From NCBI GenBank assembly GCA_947447175.1, contig CANFIM010000007.1, forward strand, positions 1-40,836: DNA of 40,836 nt. The letters are read 5' to 3'. This stretch comes from Acidimicrobiaceae bacterium (GTDB lineage: Bacteria; Actinomycetota; Acidimicrobiia; Acidimicrobiales; Ilumatobacteraceae). The notes beneath the pieces were generated by a model, which was not told the origin of the DNA, ran no database searches, and saw only the letters and a list, made by a program, of their open reading frames with translations. Shown in pieces: positions 8,374-15,967 of this stretch (the first letter of the stretch is position 1; each line of letters starts with the position of its first letter). Made by a program: the position numbers and the translations under genes.

Positions 8374-9456
8374 ATGAGTTCTCAGCTTCCAGTTGTAGTA
8401 GTGGGTGGAGGAACTGCAGGGTGCATGGTGTCATCTCACCTTGCCAATAACACCAGTCACCCCATTGTGTTGATTGAACCGGGGGAACTTTCTGAACACG
8501 ATGACAATTCTCGTTTCTTTGATGTACTCGCCGATAGTGAACTGACCCAACAAATTCACGATGTGGTGCAGGCCAGGGCTCTGGGTGGTGGCAGCGCAGT
8601 CAATGGAATGTTGCTCACAGGAGAGGAGCCGGATTTTGCGCGCGGACTTACTCGTATGGCGAACGAGGAAGATATCGGGTTCATGGGTTCCTTTCTCTTG
8701 CAAAACGGTGGTCGTTTCACACGGTTGTGGTGGAACGGTGGACGGTGGAATCCTGGGCGCGCGGTGCATCACCTTGAAGAGGAACGACGCATTTCGATCA
8801 TTCGCGAAGAAGTGGTGTCGCTAGAAATTTCTAGTGGTTCAGTGGTGGGTGTTCGCACTGGTTCACAAGTGGTTCCGTGTGCTCGCGTTGTTTTGTGTGC
8901 TGGTGCTCTGGTCTCGCCGCAGATATTGATGCGTTCGCAAGTGATGCCTGAGCAAGAAATTATTCCCCAGAATCATTATTCTGTGTCCGTGGTGGCGGCC
9001 CTGCGTGAGCGCAATAGTTCATTGTTCGATACGGCGGTCATTAAAGAAATTCTCTTGTCCTCCGGAGAGATGTTCATGGTGAATGCGTATGAACGTGTCT
9101 CTGCTGAGCTATCAAATTTTGGCTTGCTAACGGTTTCGCACATGAACCCCTCTCATGGCCTCAAAGACGAAGATGCAATGGCTGTGGCGCGAGACATCGC
9201 TACAGAATTGGCGGATTCTTTGCGTTTATGTAAAGAAGTGGGCGACGTGGTGGTTGACGAGGAGGTTCGCCCGTTATCGCACGTGTCGTCTACTTGCATC
9301 TCTATTACTGATGGCAATGGAAGAGTGCAACATGTCGATGGGTTATGGGTTGCAGATGCGTCGGTCTTGCCACGAGTCCCTCCATGTACCCCTGCCGCAC
9401 CTGTCACAATGGAAGCATTGCGTATCGCACAGATCATCACAAGGGAGTTGACATGA
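8374..9456 (+). CDS. Short GMC-type flavin oxidoreductase
   Basis: FAD-binding protein related to glucose-methanol-choline oxidoreductases, but only 360 residues compared with the usual 480-600. The N-terminus has the dinucleotide motif VVVVGGGTAGCM (7-18). RALGGGSAVNGM (68-79) is the second FAD-contact motif of the family, and LCAGALVSPQIL follows at about 174-185. The C-terminus has HVSSTC (His303) and GLWVADASVLP (323-333). The residue normally His or Asn just after the last motif is a Cys (C338, PPCTPAAP), so the usual catalytic pair may be incomplete. Much of the substrate domain is missing. ATG 8374 has a good AAGGGAG site. The stop overlaps the next start (ATGA). Confidence 0.82.
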   Translation: MSSQLPVVVVGGGTAGCMVSSHLANNTSHPIVLIEPGELSEHDDNSRFFDVLADSELTQQIHDVVQARALGGGSAVNGMLLTGEEPDFARGLTRMANEEDIGFMGSFLLQNGGRFTRLWWNGGRWNPGRAVHHLEEERRISIIREEVVSLEISSGSVVGVRTGSQVVPCARVVLCAGALVSPQILMRSQVMPEQEIIPQNHYSVSVVAALRERNSSLFDTAVIKEILLSSGEMFMVNAYERVSAELSNFGLLTVSHMNPSHGLKDEDAMAVARDIATELADSLRLCKEVGDVVVDEEVRPLSHVSSTCISITDGNGRVQHVDGLWVADASVLPRVPPCTPAAPVTMEALRIAQIITRELT

Positions 9457-10385
9457 GTTACACATTGGGTCTTCATGAGTTGGGCAACGGATGTCATGCC
9501 TATCTGCAACCAGATGGTGGTTGGGGTTGGTCTAATGCCGGACTCATCGTTGGTGACGGTGCCTCGCTTCTGGTGGACACACTGTTTGATCTAAAGATCA
9601 CACAACGAATGCTCGACACGATGGCGCCTCTCACAAACGGCGCGCCCATCTCCACAGTGGTCAACACTCACGCGAATGGTGATCACTGTTACGGCAATCA
9701 GTTGGTCAGAAACTCTGAAATCATTTCTAGTGCGGCTACAGCGCATGAAATGGCCGAGGTGCCACCCGCCATGCTTGCTGCGCTGAATAAAGCGCCTGGT
9801 GAAGTTGGTGAGCTCTTTCGTCACTTCTTTGGGGAATTCGATTTTGAGGGCATCGAGCCTGTTCTGCCCACCAAGACATTCACCGGTCGTCACAATTTCA
9901 ATGTTGGAGGACAAGAAGTAGAACTTGTAGAGGTTGGTCCCGCTCACACGGCCGGTGACACGCTGGTCTTTGTTCCTGGTGCACGCACTGTGTACACCGG
10001 GGACATCCTGTTCATTGGTGGAACTCCCATTGTTTGGGCAGGTCCGTTAGATAATTGGATTGCTGCGTGCGACCTCATTTGCGCCGCAGACGTTGAGCAC
10101 ATTGTGCCAGGTCATGGACCGCTCACAGATAAGCAGGGCGTTACCGCAATTCGGGATTACCTTGCGTACGTTCAATCAGAAGCAACTGAACGTTTCAATG
10201 GCGGTATGGACGCATGGGATGCAGCGCGTGATATCTCGCTCAATGGTTTTAAGAACTGGGGTGAATTCGGTCGTATGGCTGTCAATGTCGACACGGTGTA
10301 CCGCTCGCTGGATGGAACTCACAAGAGCCCCGATGTAGTGGAGCAATTTAAGCGGATGTTTCAGATGGAGCAACACGGTCAATAG
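9453..10385 (+). CDS. Metallo-beta-lactamase-fold hydrolase
   Basis: 310-residue MBL-fold protein. Metal ligands: NTHANGDHCYGN (H73, D77, H78; the second position of HxHxDH is Asn75), PAHTAGD (H165), YTGDILF (D184) and VPGHGPL (H221). The N-for-H change is shared by some actinobacterial MBL proteins I recall, but it should weaken one metal site. Translation is coupled to the GMC gene by an ATGA overlap, with AAGGGAG upstream. The 3' end overlaps convergent SURF1 by 38 bases. The substrate is unknown; the coupling suggests it acts on a product or precursor of the flavoprotein. Confidence 0.88.
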   Translation: MSYTLGLHELGNGCHAYLQPDGGWGWSNAGLIVGDGASLLVDTLFDLKITQRMLDTMAPLTNGAPISTVVNTHANGDHCYGNQLVRNSEIISSAATAHEMAEVPPAMLAALNKAPGEVGELFRHFFGEFDFEGIEPVLPTKTFTGRHNFNVGGQEVELVEVGPAHTAGDTLVFVPGARTVYTGDILFIGGTPIVWAGPLDNWIAACDLICAADVEHIVPGHGPLTDKQGVTAIRDYLAYVQSEATERFNGGMDAWDAARDISLNGFKNWGEFGRMAVNVDTVYRSLDGTHKSPDVVEQFKRMFQMEQHGQ

Positions 10386-11091
10386 CCGTATCGCGCAATC
10401 TGCGCCGCACCACTACCACCCAGGCAGTGAGAGCAATGGTGGTGAAAATAAACCATTGCACCGCATAAGAGAGATGTGGGCCTTCGGATAATTCGGGAAG
10501 CGCCACATGTTGTGGAAGATCCTGATTCGTGGAAGGAGTTTCCTCAATGAGTTGCAAGAACATAGGGAATGGTGCTTCCCCTACGTGTTTCATGATGAGC
10601 GGAATATTAAAACGTTGAAACTCCGTATTTTCTGGATCTGTGTTGTCGATTGCGCCCAACGCACCGCGAGTTTGGGACACGCGCAAGTACCCAACGATTG
10701 AAAGTGAACCGCTAGGTGGTGATGGCGCTTTGGTGGACAATGGCACGAAGCCCCGATTCACCAGCACAGTGGCACCAAAATCAGTAACAAACGGAACAAC
10801 TACGTCGTATCCGGCAGCACCGTTGGTGGATCGATTGATGACGGTGACAGCCTTGGCTGCGTTGTACTTGCCACTGATGTTGACGCGACGCCATTCATCG
10901 TTTGTAGGCACTGGATTAGTAGAGAGTTTTTGAACGGGCTCTTCGCTGCGTGCGGTGACTAACGAATTGAAAGTCTTTTTCTGGTGAAGACGATTCAATT
11001 GCCAAAACCCCAAATTGACCATGGTGAACACCAATAATGCGACGCCTAGATGAATCAGTATCCAGCGGGGTGTAAAAAGCTTGCGCACCAT
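10348..11091 (-). CDS. SURF1 family cytochrome oxidase biogenesis protein
   Basis: 247-residue protein with the SURF1 architecture: a transmembrane helix near the N-terminus (about 11-33, ILIHLGVALLVFTMVNLGFWQLNR), an extracytoplasmic domain, and a second helix near the C-terminus (about 205-227, SYAVQWFIFTTIALTAWVVVV). LGFWQLNRLHQK is the characteristic first motif, and YAVQWF the second. SURF1 proteins help haem insertion into cytochrome c oxidase, so the cell probably has an aa3-type oxidase encoded elsewhere. A TAGCGT box lies 9 bases before the ATG on the minus strand (11101-11106). Confidence 0.93.
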   Translation of the reverse strand: MVRKLFTPRWILIHLGVALLVFTMVNLGFWQLNRLHQKKTFNSLVTARSEEPVQKLSTNPVPTNDEWRRVNISGKYNAAKAVTVINRSTNGAAGYDVVVPFVTDFGATVLVNRGFVPLSTKAPSPPSGSLSIVGYLRVSQTRGALGAIDNTDPENTEFQRFNIPLIMKHVGEAPFPMFLQLIEETPSTNQDLPQHVALPELSEGPHLSYAVQWFIFTTIALTAWVVVVRRRLRDTAIDRVAPSETSA

Positions 11092-11147
11092 GCGCTACGA
11101 ACGCTAGCGGTTCTCGGCGATTGAGTACCGTAGGTCACGGGGGAAAC

Positions 11148-12197
11148 ATGCAATACAACGAAGAAACAATTGACGCGTCCTTTTGGAAGAAGGTGTTCGG
11201 TGTCGAAGTAGTCGCAAGTGCACCGGGTCGAATTGGAGCCGGTCAGGTAGGTATGAACCTGCGCTATGCATTGTCATCGTCAGACCCCTCGGTGCCCTCA
11301 AGTGTTGTTGTGAAGCTGGTGTCTCCTGATGAAACCAGTCGTGCTACCGGAATCGCACTGCGAAACTATGAGCGTGAAGTGAAGTTCTACAACCAACTCG
11401 TTGAATCCATCGATGTGCGATCACCTCACTGTTACTTCGCCGACTGGAACGAAGAAGCAGGGGACATTGCCATCGTTCTTGAAGATATGTCTCCGTGTGA
11501 ACAAGGAGATCAAATTGATGGTTGCGGCATCGAACATGCTCGACTGGCCGTTGATCAGCTTGTGAAGATGCAAGGACCTCGTTGGAATGATCCTGCACTC
11601 GCATCAATTGATTGGTTGCAGCGTCGAGATGCTGATGATGCTGATCGTTTACAGGGGATGTTCAGCCTGTTAAAGCCCGGATTTCTGGCGACGTATGAAG
11701 ACACAATTCGCCAGGAACTGGGAAATGAAGGCGTTGACTTCATCAATGTCCTTGAAACAAAAATCGTGCAATACGTTCATGCAAAAGATGCACCGTTCAC
11801 AGTGACACACGGTGATTATCGGTTGGACAATCTTTTGTTCGCCACCGAGGCCGGCGGCGTTGACTGCGCAGTTGTTGACTGGCAAACGCCTGGACATGGA
11901 AACGGCGTTGGTGACCTTGCCTATTTCATTGGAGCTGGTCTTCTTCCCGAGAACCGTGCGCGCTATGAATGGGAACTGGTTGATCAGTACATTGCGGGTA
12001 TTGAGTCGTATGGCCACACCGTGAATCACGAATGGGTGAAAGACCATTACCGACGTGAAGCAATCTCTGGAGTCATCATGGCGGTCATTGCATCTCAGAT
12101 CGTGGGGCGCACAGAACGTGGCGACAAAATGTTTGAGGTAATGGCTACCCGCCATATTCGTCAGGGCCTTGAAAACGGAGCGCTGTCGCTTCTCTGA
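11148..12197 (+). CDS. Phosphotransferase (aminoglycoside phosphotransferase/choline kinase-like fold)
   Basis: 349-residue kinase-fold protein. VVVKLV (K57) is the likely nucleotide-binding lysine, VTHGDYRLDNLLF (H221, D223, N228) the catalytic loop and VVDWQ (D244) the metal-binding aspartate, as in APH/ecdysteroid-kinase-like families. These proteins are abundant in actinobacteria next to acyl-CoA metabolism genes, as here beside an acyl-CoA synthetase; a role in activating an alcohol substrate is an inference, and antibiotic resistance is not implied. ATG 11148 has a GGGGGA site 5 bases upstream; a TACCGT box lies at 11125-11130, giving a normal leader. Confidence 0.83.
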   Translation: MQYNEETIDASFWKKVFGVEVVASAPGRIGAGQVGMNLRYALSSSDPSVPSSVVVKLVSPDETSRATGIALRNYEREVKFYNQLVESIDVRSPHCYFADWNEEAGDIAIVLEDMSPCEQGDQIDGCGIEHARLAVDQLVKMQGPRWNDPALASIDWLQRRDADDADRLQGMFSLLKPGFLATYEDTIRQELGNEGVDFINVLETKIVQYVHAKDAPFTVTHGDYRLDNLLFATEAGGVDCAVVDWQTPGHGNGVGDLAYFIGAGLLPENRARYEWELVDQYIAGIESYGHTVNHEWVKDHYRREAISGVIMAVIASQIVGRTERGDKMFEVMATRHIRQGLENGALSLL

Positions 12198-12277
12198 GTC
12201 CAGGCATGTGACGTATGTAACGGCTTGATACGGTTCTAGTTGTGGCTCGCGGGGGCGAGACGCAAGGGGGAATTCAT

Positions 12278-13903
12278 ATGTCCGGTTGGAACTACGCCGA
12301 ACTCTGGAAGGGCATTGCGAAAGCTGACCCTTCCCGTCCTGCTCAAATCTTTGGCGACAAGGTGTATTCGTGGGGGGATTTCCACAGTCGTGCGAATGCG
12401 CTCAGTGCAGACATGATCGCTTCGGGCTTAACTCATCAAGCCAAAGTGGCGCATTACTTGTACAACGCGCCGGAATACCTTGAGTCAACGTTTGCTTCTT
12501 GGCTCGGTGGCTTCGTGCCGGTCAACACCAACTATCGCTACGGTCCCGAAGAAATTCTGTACCTGTTCGACAACTCTGACGCAGAGGCTGTGGTTTTCCA
12601 TGCCGTGTTCGTTGATCTTGTCGACACGGTGCGCGAACGTTTGCCAAAAGTGAAGCGTTGGTACATGGTCTCTGATGAATCAGGTAACGCAGTGCCAACA
12701 TGGGCAGTTGACTACGAATCTGTTGTGTCGAAATCAACTCCTGATGTCACTCCAGTTGCACCCTATTCAGGCGACGACATGTTGTTCCTCTACACAGGCG
12801 GCACAACCGGCATGCCCAAAGGTGTGATGTGGCGTCAAGAAGATTTGATGATGGTGCTTGGTCGCGGGGGCAACGCTCTTACCCAGGTGCCACCAGGAGA
12901 CTCTGTTGAAGAACTGATTGCGCGCATCAAGCCAGGTGATGCAGGCATCGTCACACTCGTTGCGTGCCCGCTCATGCACGGCACCGGCGAATTCTCGGCG
13001 TTCATTGCATTGGCAATGGGTGGTTGCATCGTCACCATGCCGAACCGCAACTTCGACCCTGCAAAATTGTGGGACACCGTGGAACAACGCGCCGTCAACA
13101 CAATCGTGATTGTTGGCCAAGCTTTCGCCGGACCGATGCTCGAGTCCCTTGATGCAAACCCCGGAAGGTGGAACACCAGCAGCGTGATCCAAATGGGTTC
13201 ATCGGGTGTGATGTGGAGCCAGGAAAACAAAGATGCGTTGTTGAATCACATTCCGCAAATGCTCATCAGCGACAGCTTCGGTTCCTCCGAAGCCGTGGGT
13301 ATGGGAGTCTCCGTTTCTGCAAAGGGTGCAGCAGTAAAAACTGCACAGTTCGCCATTGGTCCTAACTGCGTGGTTTTCACCGAAGAGGGTGAGCGCGTGA
13401 AGCCAGGTTCTGGTGAGCGCGGACTTGTAGCTGTTGGTGGTGCAATCCCTATGGGCTATTACAAAGACGAAGTGAAGTCGGCACAAACATTTCGCATTTT
13501 TGAGGGTCGTCGTTGGACAGTGCCTGGTGACTGGGCCGAAGTGAATGAAGACGGCACCTTGCATCTGCTTGGTCGTGGCTCAGTGTGTATCAACACTGGC
13601 GGCGAAAAGGTGTTCCCCGAAGAAGTTGAGGAAGTGCTGAAGACGCATGCATCGGTACGCGATGCTGTGGCCGTCGGTATTCCTGATACTCGATTTGGCG
13701 AAACCATCTGTGCAGTGGTTGAACCAGAGCCAGGCCAATCGCCGACACTCGACGAACTGTCTGCGCACGTGAAGACCCGACTTGCTGCATACAAGGCCCC
13801 ACGAAATGTGGTGGTGATTTCCACCATTGGCCGTGCGCCGAACGGCAAGGTGGACTACAAGCGCCTGAAGCAGCACGCCATGGACCACCTTGGGGTCAAG
13901 TAA
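12278..13903 (+). CDS. Acyl-CoA synthetase (FadD-type, AMP-forming)
   Basis: 541-residue member of the ANL superfamily, which activates carboxylic acids to acyl-CoA through an acyl-AMP. Motifs: YTGGTTGMPKG (172-182, P-loop-like) followed by VMWRQEDL, an actinobacterial signature; SDSFGSSEA; the hinge-region GDWAEVNEDGTLHLLGRG; GGEKVFPEEVE; and the C-terminal catalytic lysine in APNGKVDYK. The VMWRQ segment recalls FadD proteins used for steroid or branched side chains, but the substrate is not readable. ATG 12278 has an AAGGGGG site. It lies between the kinase gene and the metX leader, and no terminator was seen on either side. Confidence 0.92.
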   Translation: MSGWNYAELWKGIAKADPSRPAQIFGDKVYSWGDFHSRANALSADMIASGLTHQAKVAHYLYNAPEYLESTFASWLGGFVPVNTNYRYGPEEILYLFDNSDAEAVVFHAVFVDLVDTVRERLPKVKRWYMVSDESGNAVPTWAVDYESVVSKSTPDVTPVAPYSGDDMLFLYTGGTTGMPKGVMWRQEDLMMVLGRGGNALTQVPPGDSVEELIARIKPGDAGIVTLVACPLMHGTGEFSAFIALAMGGCIVTMPNRNFDPAKLWDTVEQRAVNTIVIVGQAFAGPMLESLDANPGRWNTSSVIQMGSSGVMWSQENKDALLNHIPQMLISDSFGSSEAVGMGVSVSAKGAAVKTAQFAIGPNCVVFTEEGERVKPGSGERGLVAVGGAIPMGYYKDEVKSAQTFRIFEGRRWTVPGDWAEVNEDGTLHLLGRGSVCINTGGEKVFPEEVEEVLKTHASVRDAVAVGIPDTRFGETICAVVEPEPGQSPTLDELSAHVKTRLAAYKAPRNVVVISTIGRAPNGKVDYKRLKQHAMDHLGVK

Positions 13904-13941
13904 TCCTCATAAATCTCCCGCATAGCCAGCTTTTCAACCGC

Positions 13942-13947
13942 TAGCCT
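13942..13947 (+). promoter_or_regulatory. Candidate -10 box of the metX riboswitch transcript
   Basis: TAGCCT lies 4 bases before the first base of the predicted riboswitch P1 stem, so transcription would start at or just inside the aptamer. No good -35 box was found. Confidence 0.45.
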
Positions 13948-13951
13948 TTGG

Positions 13952-14036
13952 AATCGCATTAGGAGAGACCGAAAGGTCCGGCAACCGGGGTTACAGCCGC
14001 ACGGTGCCTCCTCATCGAAAGATGAGGGATGTGGTT
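13952..14036 (+). ncRNA. SAM-clan riboswitch aptamer upstream of metX (SAM-I/IV-like)
   Basis: The leader of metX folds as a four-way-junction SAM aptamer. P1 pairs 13952-13959 with 14029-14036 (8 bp with three G-U pairs). J1/2 has the AGGAGA segment. P2 is a short GACC-GAAA-GGTC hairpin (13967-13978). Then comes the clan core CGGCAACCG, with P3 (ACCG with CGGT, 13984-13987 and 14002-14005) and GGTGCC. P4 is a 7-bp hairpin with a GAAA loop (14010-14027) followed by GAT. The very short P2, with no room for a kink-turn and P2 loop pseudoknot, points to the SAM-I/IV-variant type rather than classical SAM-I. The gene downstream is methionine biosynthetic, as expected. Confidence 0.8.
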
Positions 14037-14062
14037 TCGCAGCCAGCGAAACAACAGGTCGC

Positions 14063-14096
14063 CTCCTTTGTGTCAGAACAACACACCGAAAAGGAG
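14063..14096 (+). promoter_or_regulatory. SD-sequestering hairpin, expression platform of the metX riboswitch
   Basis: CTCCTT (14063-14068) pairs with the metX ribosome-binding site AAGGAG (14091-14096), extended by TGTGT with ACACA (14069-14073 with 14081-14085) across a 5-base bulge. This would hide the binding site. The competing pairing is AGGAG/GACC of J1/2-P2 (13961-13970) with GGTC/CTCCT (14057-14067), which cannot coexist with the aptamer. The prediction is that SAM binding blocks translation. Confidence 0.6.
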
Positions 14097-14102
14097 ATGA
14101 AG

Positions 14103-15296
14103 ATGCCGCACATTCCACGTCATGATGCACGTCCGTATCCAGTTTCTGGCGGTTGGCATGACGGTGATGCTTCGGGTCATCGTCAGTTCTACACCTTTGC
14201 TACCGACCGCCCTTTCTCCTTGGAAAGCGGTAGTTCTCTCACCAATGTGACAGTGGCATATGAAACGTGGGGAACGCTTAACGACAGTGCGTCAAATGCG
14301 ATTTTGGTGTGTCACGCGTGGACAGGGGATAGTCACGCAGCAGGTTCTGCCACGAACGGTCACCCCACTCCCGGTTGGTGGGAAGGCGTTGTCGGACCCG
14401 GACACTCCATCGACACAAACAAATACTTTGTGGTCTGTGTGAATGTGCTTGGCGGTTGTCAAGGTTCAACGGGGCCGTCATCTCTGCATCCAGTCGATGG
14501 CAAACCGTACGCACGTCGTTTTCCTGTTGTCACTATTCGAGACATGGTGCGGGCACAGGCACACCTCGCTGATGCGTTGGGAATCAAAACGTGGCGCGCA
14601 GTAGTTGGCGGTTCAATGGGCGGCATGCAGGCGCTGGAGTGGGCCATCACGTTCCCTGATCGTGTTCGTTCACTTGTCGCTATCGCTACAACAATGGAAG
14701 CAAGTGCTCAACAAATTGCGTGGGGTGCAATAGGTCGTCGTGCCCTGGTAATGGATCCTGCCTATAACGACGGCAACTATTACGACGCAGATGATGACAA
14801 TGGCCCTTGGACCGGGCTATCTATTGCTCGCATGATTGCGCAAGTCACGTTTCGCACTGACTCAAAGTTCAACGAAAAATTCGGACGCCGCTTGCGTGAT
14901 CAACACTTTGGACCAGAAGGAATAGATCTCTTTTCTCGTTTCGATGTTGAGGGCTACCTCGATCATCACGGAGACAAATTGGTGCGTCGATTTGACGCAA
15001 ACAGTTACTTGTACATCGGAAAAGCAATGGACTTACATGACGTAGGTCGCGGACGCGGTGGCACTGCTGAAGCAATGAAGCGCATCAAGGCACCCACCCT
15101 CACCATCTCTATTGATTCCGACATCTTGTATCCCGCCTATCAACAAGAAGCCATTCAGGCTGCACTTGTTAACAACGATCCACGAAACAAGCACGTAGAA
15201 ATTCAGAGTGTTGAAGGACATGATGGGTTCTTGCTGGAACTCATTCCCATCAATCTTCATATTTCAGAGTTTTTTGCCTCCACCGAAGGGGTCTAG
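14103..15296 (+). CDS. metX: Homoserine O-acetyltransferase
   Basis: Alpha/beta-hydrolase-fold enzyme transferring an acyl group (acetyl or succinyl) to homoserine in methionine synthesis. 397 residues, the usual length. VGGSMGGMQALEW carries the nucleophile S171; the acid is near SIDSDILYP (D338/D340) and the base in EGHDGFLLE (H373). AYETWGTLN, CHAWTGDSH and WWEGVVGPG are family motifs. ATG 14103 is chosen because AAGGAG sits 6 bases upstream; ATG 14097 would abut the site. Acetyl versus succinyl specificity is not decided here. The SAM riboswitch leader indicates feedback by the end product. A PLP enzyme of the sulfhydrylase family lies at 37861-39018. Confidence 0.95.
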   Translation: MPHIPRHDARPYPVSGGWHDGDASGHRQFYTFATDRPFSLESGSSLTNVTVAYETWGTLNDSASNAILVCHAWTGDSHAAGSATNGHPTPGWWEGVVGPGHSIDTNKYFVVCVNVLGGCQGSTGPSSLHPVDGKPYARRFPVVTIRDMVRAQAHLADALGIKTWRAVVGGSMGGMQALEWAITFPDRVRSLVAIATTMEASAQQIAWGAIGRRALVMDPAYNDGNYYDADDDNGPWTGLSIARMIAQVTFRTDSKFNEKFGRRLRDQHFGPEGIDLFSRFDVEGYLDHHGDKLVRRFDANSYLYIGKAMDLHDVGRGRGGTAEAMKRIKAPTLTISIDSDILYPAYQQEAIQAALVNNDPRNKHVEIQSVEGHDGFLLELIPINLHISEFFASTEGV

Positions 15297-15300
15297 GTGC

Positions 15301-15323
15301 AATTTCGGCGGAAGACCGAAATT
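15301..15323 (+). terminator. Candidate terminator hairpin after metX
   Basis: A perfect 8-bp stem (15301-15308 with 15316-15323) with a 7-base loop starts four bases after the metX stop. There is no U-run, so it may be a weak terminator or a 3'-end stabiliser. Confidence 0.45.
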
Positions 15324-15351
15324 AGTGCTCTAGGCGTGAGAAGATAAAGAA

Positions 15352-15738
15352 ATGTCCGTTGCAGCATTTCTTGCTACCGATATGAAGGTAAATCTTCTTG
15401 GTGGTGGGCTCATTGTGCTTGGCATCGTTCTGTTTGTAGTCACGTTGTCGTTTTGGAGAGCTGCTGTTGAAGACCACAGTGTGTTGGCTCCGCTAGAGGT
15501 AATGGCCGACCGACGATTCGCTCGGGCGAATAATGTCCGTCGCCTAGCAATGTTGAACAAAGTGCGACCCGACGGAGCCGAGCAAGTTACAGAACTGGCG
15601 TCACCTCCGGTTCTCACTCGTGAACCGCTTTCAGAGCCCGCACCTCGATTCAATGATCCGTTCCCGCACGATGATGATGCAGTTGACGTAGTACCCACCA
15701 AAGCTATTGACCCACTCTTGGGTCACAGGTCTGAATAG
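15352..15738 (+). CDS. Hypothetical single-span membrane protein
   Basis: 128 residues, not recognised. One hydrophobic helix spans about residues 14-35 (NLLGGGLIVLGIVLFVVTLSFW); the remainder is a hydrophilic tail rich in Pro, Asp and Arg, probably cytoplasmic. The short first segment, with no signal-peptidase-like site, suggests a membrane anchor rather than secretion. ATG 15352 is preceded by a purine-rich GAGAAG. The following small gene starts 7 bases after its stop, so the two and the EamA transporter form one short operon. Confidence 0.7.
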   Translation: MSVAAFLATDMKVNLLGGGLIVLGIVLFVVTLSFWRAAVEDHSVLAPLEVMADRRFARANNVRRLAMLNKVRPDGAEQVTELASPPVLTREPLSEPAPRFNDPFPHDDDAVDVVPTKAIDPLLGHRSE

Positions 15739-15745
15739 GAGAGTT

Positions 15746-15967
15746 ATGGCCGCTTTTGATCCCAATGAAATGATTGCTCGCTTCAAAGATCGAGCAACAG
15801 CAGTTCGCAAACGTCCTCTTCCCCCAGTTGCTGGTGAAGAACGTCAGTTGTTCATTGCAAACGCCGAAATCGACTTCAGGGATTTTGCAATCATTGGCGA
15901 TGCTGTGGCCTCTATCGACGATGGAGTTCTCACGCTACGCATCGATTTGAACCCGCCACAGAAGTGA
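15746..15967 (+). CDS. Small hypothetical protein
   Basis: 73-residue protein, not assigned to a family with confidence. It has a basic N-terminal half (MIARFKDRATAVRKRPLPPVAGEER) and a C-terminal half of alternating pattern (FRDFAIIGDAVASIDDGVLTLRIDL) suggesting a small beta-rich domain. No membrane segment. ATG 15746 has an AGGAG site just upstream. The stop overlaps the start of the transporter (GTGA), so translation is coupled. Preserved reading frame and the tight spacing argue for a real gene. Confidence 0.7.
   Translation: MAAFDPNEMIARFKDRATAVRKRPLPPVAGEERQLFIANAEIDFRDFAIIGDAVASIDDGVLTLRIDLNPPQK

Noticed and set aside
11148-12197. Aminoglycoside resistance gene
   Set aside because: The kinase motifs are shared by a large family and the neighbours are lipid metabolism genes, so resistance is not supported.
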